Shown here: positions 29,483-38,092 of the stretch, in pieces
Layout of the letters: each line of letters opens with the position of its first letter
Position numbering within the stretch: the first letter of the stretch is position 1
Source: Palsa-506 sp963709075
GTDB taxonomy: Bacteria; Actinomycetota; Actinomycetes; Streptosporangiales; Streptosporangiaceae
Direction of reading: 5' to 3'
DNA: 64,000 nt
Assembly (NCBI GenBank): GCA_963709075.1
Contig: CAVPUY010000012.1
Coordinates: forward strand, 55,777 to 119,776
Translations under genes and position numbers: made by a program
The notes under the pieces: model-generated
The model's input: only the letters and a program-made list of their open reading frames with translations
Databases searched by the model: none
Told to the model about the DNA's origin: nothing

Positions 29483-29511
29483 CGGCGGGCCGGGCGGACA
29501 GGGGCGCTGCC

Positions 29512-29587
29512 GGGAGAGCGGGCCGCCGCCGGGAGAGCGGGCCGCCGCCGGGAGAGCGGGCCGCCGCCGGGAGAGCGGGCCGCCGCC
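29512..29587. repeat. 19-bp x4 tandem repeat after glgX
   Basis: Units start at 29512, 29531, 29550 and 29569, each GGGAGAGCGGGCCGCCGCC, followed by a degenerate fifth (GGAGGGCGGGCCGCTGG). They lie between the glgX stop and the next gene. Since 19 is not a multiple of three and no frame fits, this is non-coding. Confidence 0.9.
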
Positions 29588-29652
29588 GGAGGGCGGGCCG
29601 CTGGGCGCGGGTGCCGGAACGTCGCTGAATCGCTCGATTAGCATTACCAGAC

Positions 29653-30877
29653 ATGATCGTGGTGTTCGTCGAGCCGTTCTTTCCCGCTAACCAGCGCCAG
29701 TTCGCCCGCGCCCTCGCCGAGGCCGGCGCGACGGTGATCGGCGTCGGCGAGTATCCGGCCGGCGCGCTTGATGATCAGCTCAGGGGCTGGCTGCAACGTT
29801 ATGAGCAGGTGTCCTCGGTCACCGACACCGAGGCGATGACGGCCGCGGTCCGCCATGTGCAGGACAGCGTGTGGGTCGACAGGATCGAGGCGACGGTCGA
29901 GGCGCACACGCTGCCGACAGCCCAGGTCCGCGAGGCCGCCGCGATCCCCGGCACGTCGGTGCGGACGGCCTGGCTATGCCGGGACAAGCCGTCGATGAAG
30001 CAGGCACTGCGCGAGGCAGGCGTGCCGACTGCCGCATCGGCCGCGGTCAGCAGCGCGGCCGAGGCGCGCGCGTTCGCCGAACGCGCAGGCTACCCGCTGA
30101 TACTCAAGCCGCGCAGCGGCGCCGGCGCGGCCGACACGATGCGGGCCGACGACGCCGCAGGCCTGGAGCACGCGCTTGGAGTCTTCGGCGGGCACGGCGC
30201 CGAGTCGATCGCGATGGAGGAGTTCATCGAGGGTCACGAGGGCTTCTACGACACCATCACGGTCGACGGGAAAGTGGCCATCGACTTCGCCTCGCACTAT
30301 TACCCGAACGTGCTCGAGGCGATGCGGACCCGGTGGATCTCGCCGCAGTTCATCGCCACCAACCGGATCGACGCCGCGGCCGGAGTACGCCGAGCTGCGG
30401 GAGATGGGCCGGCGGGTGAACGCCGCCCTGGGGATCGGGACGTCGGCGACGCACATGGAGTGGTTCTTCGGCCGCAACGGGCTGAAGTTCTCCGAGATCG
30501 GCTGCCGTCCGCCCGGCGTCGGCGCCTGGGACCTGTACGCGGCCGGCAACGAGATCGACATCTACCGCGAGTGGGCGGAGGCCATCGTGAGCGGCCAGGT
30601 ACGCTCGGCCCCCTCTCGCCGCTATGCCAGCGGGATGGTCGCGCTGCGCCCCGACCATGACGGCCGCATCACCGGTTACAGCGGGGTCGCCGAACTCGAG
30701 CAGCGCTTCGGCGAGTGGGTCATCGACTCGCACCTGCCGCCGGAGGGAACAGCGACCCAGCCGGTGGCGGCCGGGTACATGGCCAACGCGTACGTGCGGA
30801 TGCGCCACCCGGACTACGACACGCTGCGCGGGATGCTCGACACCGTCGGAGCCACGTTGCACGTCTACGCCTCGTGA
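29653..30877 (+). CDS. ATP-grasp ligase (first of cassette), frameshifted
   Basis: About 407 residues. The N-terminal domain is MIVVFVEPFFPANQRQFARA with GATVIGVGEYPAG. The ATP-grasp core has CRDKPSMKQALREAGVPTA, YPLILKPRSGAGAADTM (ATP-binding Lys) and AMEEFIEGHEGFYDTITVDG. The frame breaks at about 30371-30385. It resumes RPEYAELREMGRRVNAALG and HMEWFFGRNGLKFSEIGCRP, which supply the Mg-binding Glu residues. The fold matches carboxylate-amine/thiol ligases related to carbamoyl-phosphate synthase and biotin carboxylase-like amidoligases. The product is unknown. It overlaps the S51-like gene by GTGA at 30874-30877 and heads the five-gene cassette. Confidence 0.82.
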
Positions 30878-31792
30878 GGGTGATCCTGCTCGGCCCGCAG
30901 CGCAGGCCGACGGTCGACTCGGTGGCGGCATCCCTGCGGCTGGCCGGGCCCTTCGCCACCATCACCGCCGGCTGGCAGGAGCGCGAGCCAGCGGACGGCG
31001 AGCTGAGCGCCCGGCTCGGCGGCAATGACGTCAACCTCTCGCTCTACCGGCGATGGCTTGACGTGCAGGAGCGGGATCCGGACTTCGCCGCGGCCGACCG
31101 GCGGCTTCGCGGCGTCCTGGCTGAGGTACAGGGCAGCTACCTGCTCCGGCTGGACTACGCGCTGCGGGCGGTCTACGCGGTGCAGCGCCGTAACGGGGAT
31201 CCGCAGCTCAGGGATATCGCCGTGGCCGAGGCCATCGCCGCTGTCCGCGTTCTTGACGCGGCCCACCTGCACCGGGTGGACCAGATCAGCGGGGATTTCT
31301 ACCAGGCCTGGCAGCCGCACGGCCGGCCGGTGATCGCGGCGCACCGGGACGAGGTCAGCGCGCTGCTCGGCGACGCGGCCGCGCTGGTACTGGCCGGCGG
31401 GCACGTCGGCGTGCTGGCCGGCGTGCTGCACCTGTTCAACGTCGCCGCCGGCGCTGCGCTCGCCGGTGATCGCCTGGTCGGCCGGGGCGATGGCGCTGAC
31501 CGACCGGATCGTGCTCTTCCACGACAAGGCGCCGCAGGGAGCCGGTCACGCGGAGGTCTACGGCGGAGGCCTGTCCGTGCTGCGCGACCTGGTGCTGCTG
31601 CCGCATCCCAGGGCCAGGCTGCTGCTCGACGATGCGCCGCGAATGGCCGTCTTCGCCCGGAGGTTCTCCCCGGCCCGCTGTATCCTGCTGGAAACCGGCA
31701 CCCGTATCGACATTGACGGCGACGGCGGGATTCCGCCCGGCATCCGGATGCTTGCCGCGGACGGCCGAGTGACCGCCCTGGAGGCAGCCTGA
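30874..31792 (+). CDS. S51/cyanophycinase-like serine peptidase (class I GATase-like fold), frameshifted
   Basis: About 305 residues from GTG 30874 (MRVILLGPQRRPTVDSVAAS). The N-terminal half is helical. Then come ALVLAGGHVGVLAGVLHLFN and, after a break at about 31441-31465, SPVIAWSAGAMALTDRIVLF. The SAGAM serine sits where peptidase E and cyanophycinase carry their nucleophile. LVLLPHPRARLLLDD and FARRFSPARCILLETGTRI complete the fold. Such enzymes cut Asp-linked or beta-aspartyl peptides. The match is to the fold and nucleophile, so the substrate is open. It overlaps the ATP-grasp gene and is followed after 5 bases by the esterase gene. Confidence 0.75.
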
Positions 31793-31797
31793 CCAGC

Positions 31798-32958
31798 GTG
31801 AGCGGCCCGGCAGTCAGCCGCAAGCTCGCTATTACCAGGCTCCGGGATCGCCGGCCGCAGGACCCGGCGATCATCGACCGGTTCCTGGCCAGGCACGACG
31901 TGCCCATCGTGGAGGGTGCCCGGTGCACGTTCCTCTACCGTGGCGAGGCCGACCAGGTCTGCCTCGTGCACCGGGTCGTCGGGCTGCCGGAGCGCATCCC
32001 GCTGCGCCGGCTGCACCGGACCGACCTGTGGTACGTGGTACTTGAGCTGCCGGCCGGCTCGCGCATCGAGTACCAGCTTGAGGTGACCGACGGCGGGCGG
32101 CAGGAGCGGATCAACGACCCGCTGAACTCGCGGGTCGCGCATAGCCCGGTCGGCAGTTCCTCGGTCTGCCACGCCAGCGGATACGAGGTCCCCGAGTGGG
32201 CCAGGCCGGATCCGGAGGCCCGCCGTGGCTCGCTGATCGACATCAAGGTGCCGAGCCGGGCACTGCGCCGGGACACGGCGGTGACCCTCTACCTGCCTGC
32301 CCGGATGCTCCCTAGTTCCCGGTATCCGCTGCTCGTGGTGCACGACGGAAGTGACTACCTGCAGTACGCGTCGGCAGCCACGGTGCTCGACAACCTGATC
32401 CACCGGCTTGACGTGGCCGAGACCATCGTGGCGTTCAGCTCACCCGGCGAGCGGCTGATTGAGTACGCCAACTCGGCCGGGCACGCCCGGTACCTGACCG
32501 CCGAGCTCGTGCCGCAGCTGGAGGCGGACTTTCCGCTGGCGGGCACGCCGTCCGGCCGGTGCCTGATGGGGGCGAGCTTCGGCGCGGTGGCGGCACTGTC
32601 CACCGCGTACCGTTACCCGCGGGTGTACGGCTCGCTGCTGCTGCAGTCCGGCTCGTTCGTGTTCACCGATATCGGTCACGATCACGGCGGCGGGCCGGCC
32701 TTCGAGCCGGTGGTGAAGTTCGTCAACCGCTACCGTGCGGCGCCGCGCAGGGTCGCGGACCGGGTGTTCGTCAGCTGCGGCGTGTACGAGCCGCTGATCG
32801 TGCGCAACCGGTCCATGGTGCCGACGTTCGAGGCGGCCGGGATGGATGTTCGTTATGTGGAGGCCAGGGACGGGCACAGCTGGGAGAACTGGCGTGACCG
32901 GCTGCAGGAGGGGTTGTCATGGATATTTCCCGGTCCGCAGAAATTCGTCTACGAGTGA
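31798..32958 (+). CDS. Enterochelin-esterase-like alpha/beta hydrolase
   Basis: 386 residues from GTG 31798. The first ~150 residues form an Ig-like/CBM48-type domain (CTFLYRGEADQVCLVHRVVG, LWYVVLELPAGSRIEYQLEV) as in Fes-family esterases. The hydrolase follows: LYLPARMLPSSRYPLLVVHD, CLMGASFGAVAALSTAYRYP (nucleophile Ser in GASFGA), VSCGVYEPLI and DGHSWENWRDRL (His). Fes relatives hydrolyse macrocyclic trilactone siderophores, though many act on other esters. There is no siderophore synthetase nearby. It is third in the cassette, 5 bases after the S51-like gene. Confidence 0.85.
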   Translation: MSGPAVSRKLAITRLRDRRPQDPAIIDRFLARHDVPIVEGARCTFLYRGEADQVCLVHRVVGLPERIPLRRLHRTDLWYVVLELPAGSRIEYQLEVTDGGRQERINDPLNSRVAHSPVGSSSVCHASGYEVPEWARPDPEARRGSLIDIKVPSRALRRDTAVTLYLPARMLPSSRYPLLVVHDGSDYLQYASAATVLDNLIHRLDVAETIVAFSSPGERLIEYANSAGHARYLTAELVPQLEADFPLAGTPSGRCLMGASFGAVAALSTAYRYPRVYGSLLLQSGSFVFTDIGHDHGGGPAFEPVVKFVNRYRAAPRRVADRVFVSCGVYEPLIVRNRSMVPTFEAAGMDVRYVEARDGHSWENWRDRLQEGLSWIFPGPQKFVYE

Positions 32959-32976
32959 CCTGGTAATGGCGCGGTG

Positions 32977-33699
32977 ATGGCGGTCGAGCGGTGGTACTCC
33001 AGCCGGCTGCAGCGTGAGATCACGGTGGCCCGGTGGGGAACCTACGGCCGGCCGGTGCTTGTCTTCCCGTCAGCCGGCGGCGACGCCCTGGAGATAGAGC
33101 GCAATGGCCTGGTCGGCGCCTGCGGCCAGCTGCTCGCCGAGGGCCGGGTCAAGCTGTACTCGGTGGACAGCGTGGCCGGGCAGGCGATGATCAACAGGGA
33201 CGGCACGGTGGAGCACCGGCTGTGGCTGCTCAACCAGTTCCATGAGTGCATCCGGTGGGAGGTCGTCCCGGCGATCCATGCGGACCTGGGCGGTCAGGCG
33301 ATGGACGTCATCGCCGGCGGGGCATCGATCGGGGCGTTCAACTCGGTAGCCGTGCTGTGCCGGTACCCGGACGTGTTCTCCGCGGCGATCGGCATGAGCG
33401 GCAGTTACCTGGTGGAGCACTTCTACGGCGAGGCGTGGACGCAGGACCTGTACTACTCTTCGCCGCTGCAGTTCGTGCCGGGGCTGGACGGCCCGCACCT
33501 CGACCGGCTCAGGCAGCGGTTCGCGATCCTCGCCTCCGGGGCCGGCCGGTGGGAGGACGTCGGCGAGTCGTGGCGGATGGCCTTGGTGCTCGGCGGGAAG
33601 GGAATCCCCAACCGGGTGGACGACTGGGGACCGGACTGGGAGCACGACTGGCCGACCTGGCGGGCGATGCTGCCGCAATACCTGGCCGAGCTGGCCTGA
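32977..33699 (+). CDS. Esterase family protein (second cassette esterase)
   Basis: 240 residues from ATG 32977. MAVERWYSSRLQREITVARW leads into GRPVLVFPSAGGDALEIERN, YSVDSVAGQAMIN, and the nucleophile motif VIAGGASIGAFNSVAVLCRYP. FSAAIGMSGSYLVEHFYGE and the final HDWPTWRAMLPQYLAEL contain the likely His. This matches the compact putative-esterase family of D/S-type alpha/beta hydrolases (COG4947-like). It is about half similar in layout to the preceding esterase but lacks the N-terminal sandwich domain. 18 bases separate it from each neighbour. Confidence 0.82.
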   Translation: MAVERWYSSRLQREITVARWGTYGRPVLVFPSAGGDALEIERNGLVGACGQLLAEGRVKLYSVDSVAGQAMINRDGTVEHRLWLLNQFHECIRWEVVPAIHADLGGQAMDVIAGGASIGAFNSVAVLCRYPDVFSAAIGMSGSYLVEHFYGEAWTQDLYYSSPLQFVPGLDGPHLDRLRQRFAILASGAGRWEDVGESWRMALVLGGKGIPNRVDDWGPDWEHDWPTWRAMLPQYLAELA

Positions 33700-33717
33700 C
33701 AACGACCGGGAGGCGCT

Positions 33718-34980
33718 GTGGATTCGGTGGATGGCGAGATCCGGCACCTGGTGGGCCTGCTGCTCGGCACCGAGGATGACTGGCCGCGAGCGTTCGAGCA
33801 CCTGCTGGCCAGCGTCGGCCCGGTCGCTGACGAGACGGGCCGGCCGCACGTGTTCGGCACCGAGCGGCTGACGATCGAGCCATTCTCGCTCCGGTCGAAG
33901 CCGCGTACCGACCTCGTCGTGGACCGGCTGGCGTACTGGTATTACCACCCGCGGGAATGGCTGAAGAAGATCTCGCTGATGGACAACGTGTACCTGCTGA
34001 ATTCCCCGTTCACGTTCCAGTCGATGGAGAAGCACGCGGCGTACTGCGCGATGATGCGGCTGGGCATGAAGGTGCCGGAGACGGTGCTTGTGCCCTACAA
34101 GAACCCGCCGGGCCATGACAAGTACACCTCCACCGCGCAGCGCTACAACAAGCCGTTCGATCTCGACGCGATCGCCGCGCAGATCGGGTACCCGCTGTAC
34201 ATGAAGCCGTACGACGGCGGCGGCTGGCGCGGCGTCTCGCGGATCCGCAATCCCGATGAGCTGCACCGGGCGTATAACGAGTCCGGCGAGATGCTGATGC
34301 ACCTGCAGGCCGCGGTCGAGAACTACGACGTGTTCGCCCGCGCGTTGTCCATCGGCGCCGAGACGATGGTGATGCGGTTCGATCCCGGCGCGCCGATGCA
34401 CAGCAGGTACCAGGTGGACCACTCGTTCCTGACGCCAGAGGCCGGCGCCGAGGTGGTGTCGATCTCGAAGATAATCAATGCGTTCTTCCGGTGGGAGTTC
34501 AACTCCTGCGAGGTACTGGTCAAGGGCAGCGAGATCTACCCGATCGACTACGCCAACGCCTGCCCGGACGTCGCGTTGACCTCGCTGCACTACTACTTCC
34601 CGTGGGCAATGCAGGCGATGGTGAAGTGGGTGGTGTTCTGCCTGGTCACCGGGCGGCGACCGCGGCTCGACCTGGATACGCGGGCATACTTCGACATCGG
34701 TGACTGCGGTGACCTGTCTTATCCGGAGAAGCTGGCCGGCTACCGGAAGCTCGCCGACGCGTATTTCTCGGTCGACGATTACCGGGAGTTCTGCGAGTCG
34801 CGGCTGCCGGATCTCGGCCAGCGGCTGCTCGCCTGGGTGCGCGGGCCTGCCTTTGACGCGCTGCTTGTGGAAACGGTCAGGTCCACGTATCCGGTGCATG
34901 AGCAGGACCGGTTCATCGCCCACTTCCGCGGCCTGGTCTCACTCTGGACCCAGGACGAGGCAGGACGCCAGCGGAACTGA
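33718..34980 (+). CDS. ATP-grasp ligase (second of cassette)
   Basis: 420 residues from GTG 33718 behind GGGAGGCGC. The N-terminal region is AFEHLLASVGPVADETGRPH. The ATP-grasp part has NSPFTFQSMEKHAAYCAMMR, VPETVLVPYKNPPGHDKYTS, IGYPLYMKPYDGGGWRGVSR (ATP-binding Lys and Gly loop), VMRFDPGAPMHSRYQVDHSF and IYPIDYANACPDVALTSLHY, where the Asp and Asn are the probable Mg ligands. A ~100-residue helical tail follows. The frame is intact. It closes the five-gene cassette and differs clearly in sequence from the first ATP-grasp protein, suggesting two successive ligation steps. Confidence 0.85.
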   Translation: MDSVDGEIRHLVGLLLGTEDDWPRAFEHLLASVGPVADETGRPHVFGTERLTIEPFSLRSKPRTDLVVDRLAYWYYHPREWLKKISLMDNVYLLNSPFTFQSMEKHAAYCAMMRLGMKVPETVLVPYKNPPGHDKYTSTAQRYNKPFDLDAIAAQIGYPLYMKPYDGGGWRGVSRIRNPDELHRAYNESGEMLMHLQAAVENYDVFARALSIGAETMVMRFDPGAPMHSRYQVDHSFLTPEAGAEVVSISKIINAFFRWEFNSCEVLVKGSEIYPIDYANACPDVALTSLHYYFPWAMQAMVKWVVFCLVTGRRPRLDLDTRAYFDIGDCGDLSYPEKLAGYRKLADAYFSVDDYREFCESRLPDLGQRLLAWVRGPAFDALLVETVRSTYPVHEQDRFIAHFRGLVSLWTQDEAGRQRN

Positions 34981-35005
34981 CCGAAGCGGCAACGGCGGTA
35001 CCGGG

Positions 35006-35668
35006 CTACTCGCTCGGGTGGGCGATGTCGACGGGGGGCAGGTCCTGCACGTCCTGCTTGGAGATGTTGAGCCGGATACCGTCTTCGACATTGGTCACGG
35101 CAGTGATCGGGATAGCCACTTCCTTGCGGCCCCACAGGTGTCCTTCCTGCAGCAGGACGTGGGTCACGTGGTGGTCGGCGGGGTCGATGACGAGGCCCTG
35201 GACCCGGCCGATGTCGCCGTCGGTAGCGTGCACGGGCTCACCGTGGCGCACTTCCACCTCGCCAAGCGGGACCTTGTCGTAGGTGACAGTCTGCGAGACG
35301 CCTGCCATTTCGGCGCCCATCCCGCCGGCCATGCCGGGACCGCCGGCCAGGCCGTAGTAAGGCCAGGAGACCACCTGCTCGGGTCCTTGGGCCGCGTAAC
35401 CACTGCTTCCTGGTATGAACTGGGTCTCCTCGGCGGAGTCGAGCTGCTCGAAGTCCGCCATCGTGCAGCTGAGCCTGATCCTGCCCGCCGTAGCGTCGAC
35501 AAGGTCGAGCGGCACAAGCCGGCCGAGCCCTAGCCGGTGCTTTGGCTCGACCACGAGGTGGGTGACGGCGCGGGCGACCGGGTCGACGACCACGCGCCGC
35601 ACCTGGCCGCAATCTCCGTCGCTGCAGCTGACCTCGGCCCCGATGGTGAACTCTTCTGCCGCTGGCAT
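35006..35668 (-). CDS. Tandem PRC-barrel protein
   Basis: 220 residues from ATG 35668 (MPAAEEFTIGAEVSCSDGDC). Two PRC-barrel repeats are visible: GQVRRVVVDPVARAVTHLVV near the start and GRVQGLVIDPADHHVTHVLL near the end. They are joined by a Gly/Met-rich linker (GGPGMAGGMGAEMAG). PRC barrels are small RNA- or protein-binding modules seen in RimM, photosynthetic reaction centres and stress proteins. No membrane span is seen. The gene converges on the ATP-grasp cassette and is unlikely to be part of it. Confidence 0.85.
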   Translation of the reverse strand: MPAAEEFTIGAEVSCSDGDCGQVRRVVVDPVARAVTHLVVEPKHRLGLGRLVPLDLVDATAGRIRLSCTMADFEQLDSAEETQFIPGSSGYAAQGPEQVVSWPYYGLAGGPGMAGGMGAEMAGVSQTVTYDKVPLGEVEVRHGEPVHATDGDIGRVQGLVIDPADHHVTHVLLQEGHLWGRKEVAIPITAVTNVEDGIRLNISKQDVQDLPPVDIAHPSE

Positions 35669-35841
35669 ACCGTTACCCTTCCCGAATCCCGGACCGCTGG
35701 CACCGATTTTGCCAGCACAAGAGCCCGCGAACTTCGCGGCGCGCCAAGGCGCGCCAGCCCGCGCCGGGACCTTAGGCTCTGGCTTCGCGGTTCGGCCTGC
35801 GTCACGCTGGGCGCAGCGGCAACACAAGGAAGGCGGCTCAG

Positions 35842-35940
35842 ATGAAGTGGTTGATCCTGGCGGTACTGGCGGCCGTTGGCATAGCCGTGCTCGCGGGCCA
35901 GAACGACATCCGTCGCTACCTGAAGATCAAGCGCATGTGA
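35842..35940 (+). CDS. 32-residue DUF6893-like small membrane protein
   Basis: ATG 35842 follows AAGGAAGGCGG by a good spacing. The peptide MKWLILAVLAAVGIAVLAGQ, then NDIRRYLKIKRM, has one hydrophobic span and the basic (D)IRRYLKIxxM ending typical of the tiny DUF6893-type proteins common in actinobacteria. Function unknown. It is divergent from the PRC-barrel gene. Below, a GC-rich stretch with three GGCCCTGGTG direct repeats (about 35967-36013), bounded by GGCCGGCC, may end its transcript. Confidence 0.75.
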   Translation: MKWLILAVLAAVGIAVLAGQNDIRRYLKIKRM

Positions 35941-36076
35941 CGGGCGGCGGCAGCGCCAGCGATGGCCGGCCCTGGTGGCGCGGCCCTGGTGCGGCGGCCC
36001 TGGTGGCGGCCGGCCCTAGCGGTGCCCGCCGGGCTCTGCTGCGGTCGAGATCCTTTATGCGCTGAGGCCGCGACGA

Positions 36077-36706
36077 TCACCACTGAGCGGGGTGGATGAA
36101 TGCAGCGGCCGGCTGGCCGAGCCATTGTGTGATGCGCATCGCGAGATCCATGTCCGCGAAGCGAGCCGTGCGCAGATTAGTCAGCCGGCTCGGCGTGCAG
36201 TTGAGTTCGTGCGCCAACTCTGCCCACGTTAGATCGCGCGCACGGCGTTCCTCGTTGAGCGCTGCGTGTGTCTGCTCCAAGTTCCATCGAAGCCGGCTGC
36301 CTGTTCCTGTCTCCGGCAATGCCACATCGCCCACGTCGACCACCGGGCCGGTCAGGAAGTCCTCCGGCGCACGGCGGAGCCACCGCAACATGAACAGCGC
36401 ATACTGGCACGAGGTTGCCCCTCGCTTTGGCAGTCTCAAGATCGCTCCCCCGCACAGCGGATGATCCCCTCGCTGCGCGTTGAGTTCTGCCGACTGCTGC
36501 CACAGTTCGTCCGCGAGGCCGCGCCAGTTCAGCCCACGGTCACGACGTTGGGCGTCGAGCGCGCTGAAGAGCTCGCCGCAGTCGAAAACCGGCAGAGCTC
36601 GCACTTGGGTGAGGATACCCGGGAGCAAGCCTTCAGGGCCAGCTGAGTTGCGTCCTGCAAAGTAGTGTGTCGACCGGGCCTGGTGACGGGCGCGGCGTGA
36701 GAGCAC
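36077..36706 (-). CDS. Double helix-turn-helix regulator-like protein
   Basis: 209 residues by the longest frame; GTG 36604 (175 residues, VRALPVFDCGELFSALDAQR) is an alternative start. Two similar modules are visible: FSALDAQRRDRGLNWRGLAD about residues 45-64, and HAALNEERRARDLTWAELAH followed by ELNCTPSRLTNLRTARFADM about residues 146-185. Each looks like an XRE-type HTH, and each is followed by a short stretch ending in W..LG/R..DF. The second is the better HTH. It is probably a DNA-binding regulator with duplicated modules. Its targets are unknown; the divergent hydrolase gene is one candidate. Confidence 0.6.
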   Translation of the reverse strand: MLSRRARHQARSTHYFAGRNSAGPEGLLPGILTQVRALPVFDCGELFSALDAQRRDRGLNWRGLADELWQQSAELNAQRGDHPLCGGAILRLPKRGATSCQYALFMLRWLRRAPEDFLTGPVVDVGDVALPETGTGSRLRWNLEQTHAALNEERRARDLTWAELAHELNCTPSRLTNLRTARFADMDLAMRITQWLGQPAAAFIHPAQW

Positions 36707-36897
36707 TTATCCACAGTCTCTGAGTTATCGCGCGCGGCGCGTTCCCGCGTCATCGTCGAGCCGTCCGAACGCTGCCGCTTTGTCCGCGCACCGAGCTGTC
36801 GCGGGGGCGCTGTTTACGATCGGGGCAGGCGGAGTAGAACTGCTTGTTAGGTGCCGGATCTACGGACGTCGCGGCCAGGCTGAGGAAAGAGCGTGAA

Positions 36898-37698
36898 ATG
36901 ACACAACCAGACAGGCCGGCCGTATTTGTTCATGGCCTATGGCTGCATGCCAGCTCGTGGGGTCCGTGGCTCGAGCTGTTCCAGGAGGCGGGCTACGCAC
37001 CGACAGCACCGGGCTGGCCAGGGGACTCGGACACGGTTGAGCAGGCTCGCCGGGACCCTAGCCAGGTGGCAGGCAAGGGCATCGACGATGTGGTCGGCCA
37101 CTACGCCCGGATCATCCGCGGGCTTGAGACCCCTCCGGTCGTCATCGGTCATTCCTTCGGCGGCCTCATCGCGCAGCGGCTGCTCGGCCAGGATCTTGCC
37201 GCTGCCGCAGTGGCGATCGACGCCGCGCCCATCAAGGGCGTACTCAACCTGCCCGTTTCAGCGCTGAAAGTCGCCTCGATCGCGCTGCGCAAGCCAGCCA
37301 GCCGCAACCTGGCGATATCGCTCACCACGGAACAGTTCCGGTATGGCTTCGGGAACGCCCTATCCGAGCAGGAGTCAGCTGAGCTGTATGACCGCTGGAC
37401 AGTGCCCTCGCCGGGCAAGCCCCTGTTCGAAGCCGCCCTGGCGAACTTCACCCCGCGGTCGCCGGCGAAGGTGAATACCGGAAACAAGACCCGCGGGCCG
37501 CTGCTGCTCACGGCCGGGGGCAACGATCACACCGTACCGGCGGCCATCACGACGTCGACCCGCAAGCTGTACCACAAGTCACCGGCCATCACCGACTTCA
37601 TCGAGTTCCCCGATCGCGGCCACTCACTCACAATCGACCACGGCTGGCGCGAGGTCGCTCAGGCTACGCTGGACTGGCTCAGCCAACGGTCATTCTGA
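36898..37698 (+). CDS. Alpha/beta hydrolase
   Basis: 266 residues from ATG 36898, preceded by GAGGAAAGAG. Oxyanion region FVHGLWLHASSWGPWLELFQ, nucleophile PPVVIGHSFGGLIAQRLLGQ, acid LLLTAGGNDHTVPAAI (Asp) and base FPDRGHSLTIDHGW (His) are all in place. A lid-like helical insert lies between (LPVSALKVASIALRKPASRN). These general hydrolases act on esters, lactones or peroxides; the specific substrate cannot be told. Upstream residues to 36844 are not conserved and use a non-ATG start, so they were excluded. Confidence 0.88.
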   Translation: MTQPDRPAVFVHGLWLHASSWGPWLELFQEAGYAPTAPGWPGDSDTVEQARRDPSQVAGKGIDDVVGHYARIIRGLETPPVVIGHSFGGLIAQRLLGQDLAAAAVAIDAAPIKGVLNLPVSALKVASIALRKPASRNLAISLTTEQFRYGFGNALSEQESAELYDRWTVPSPGKPLFEAALANFTPRSPAKVNTGNKTRGPLLLTAGGNDHTVPAAITTSTRKLYHKSPAITDFIEFPDRGHSLTIDHGWREVAQATLDWLSQRSF

Positions 37699-38092
37699 TC
37701 GGCGGCAGCCCAGCCGGGACACTTCCCGTGTCTTGTGCGTTTCTCGCTCGCGAGAGTTGCCTGCCCGCGACCGGCACCCGGGGCTACGGAGAGGTCACGC
37801 TTCCGTTGGGATATCGGGAGACTGTCGGCTCGCCAGCAAGCCGCTGCCCGGAGCCCACGGTCTGGGGACGCGGCCGGCGAGGTCACGCCATGCATCATCA
37901 CCACGCCGCCCCGGCGAGCTGGCCATCGATAACCATCACCATGTGCGTATCCAGCGCCGCAAACAACGCGAGCAGCCTCGCGGTGAACTTCTTGCCCTTC
38001 CTGGGTTGGGCACCGGTCAACACGCCGATCCAGTTTGGCAGCAGGCCGAAGGCCCCCTGTGCATCCTGGTACGGGCGTGAAATCCTGAAGAT
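37699..38092. other. 394-base gap without a recognisable gene
   Basis: Frames that run through it (for example from 37728) continue out of frame into the TIR gene and encode no recognisable fold. A CATCATCACCACGCC run near 37892 is chance-like. I see no promoter I would defend. It could hold the control region of the TIR-WD40 gene. Confidence 0.45.

Noticed and set aside
31798..33699. Cassette esterases considered as a siderophore (enterobactin-type) release system
   Set aside because: No isochorismate, NRPS or ferric-siderophore uptake genes are present in the window, so only the enzyme fold can be claimed.
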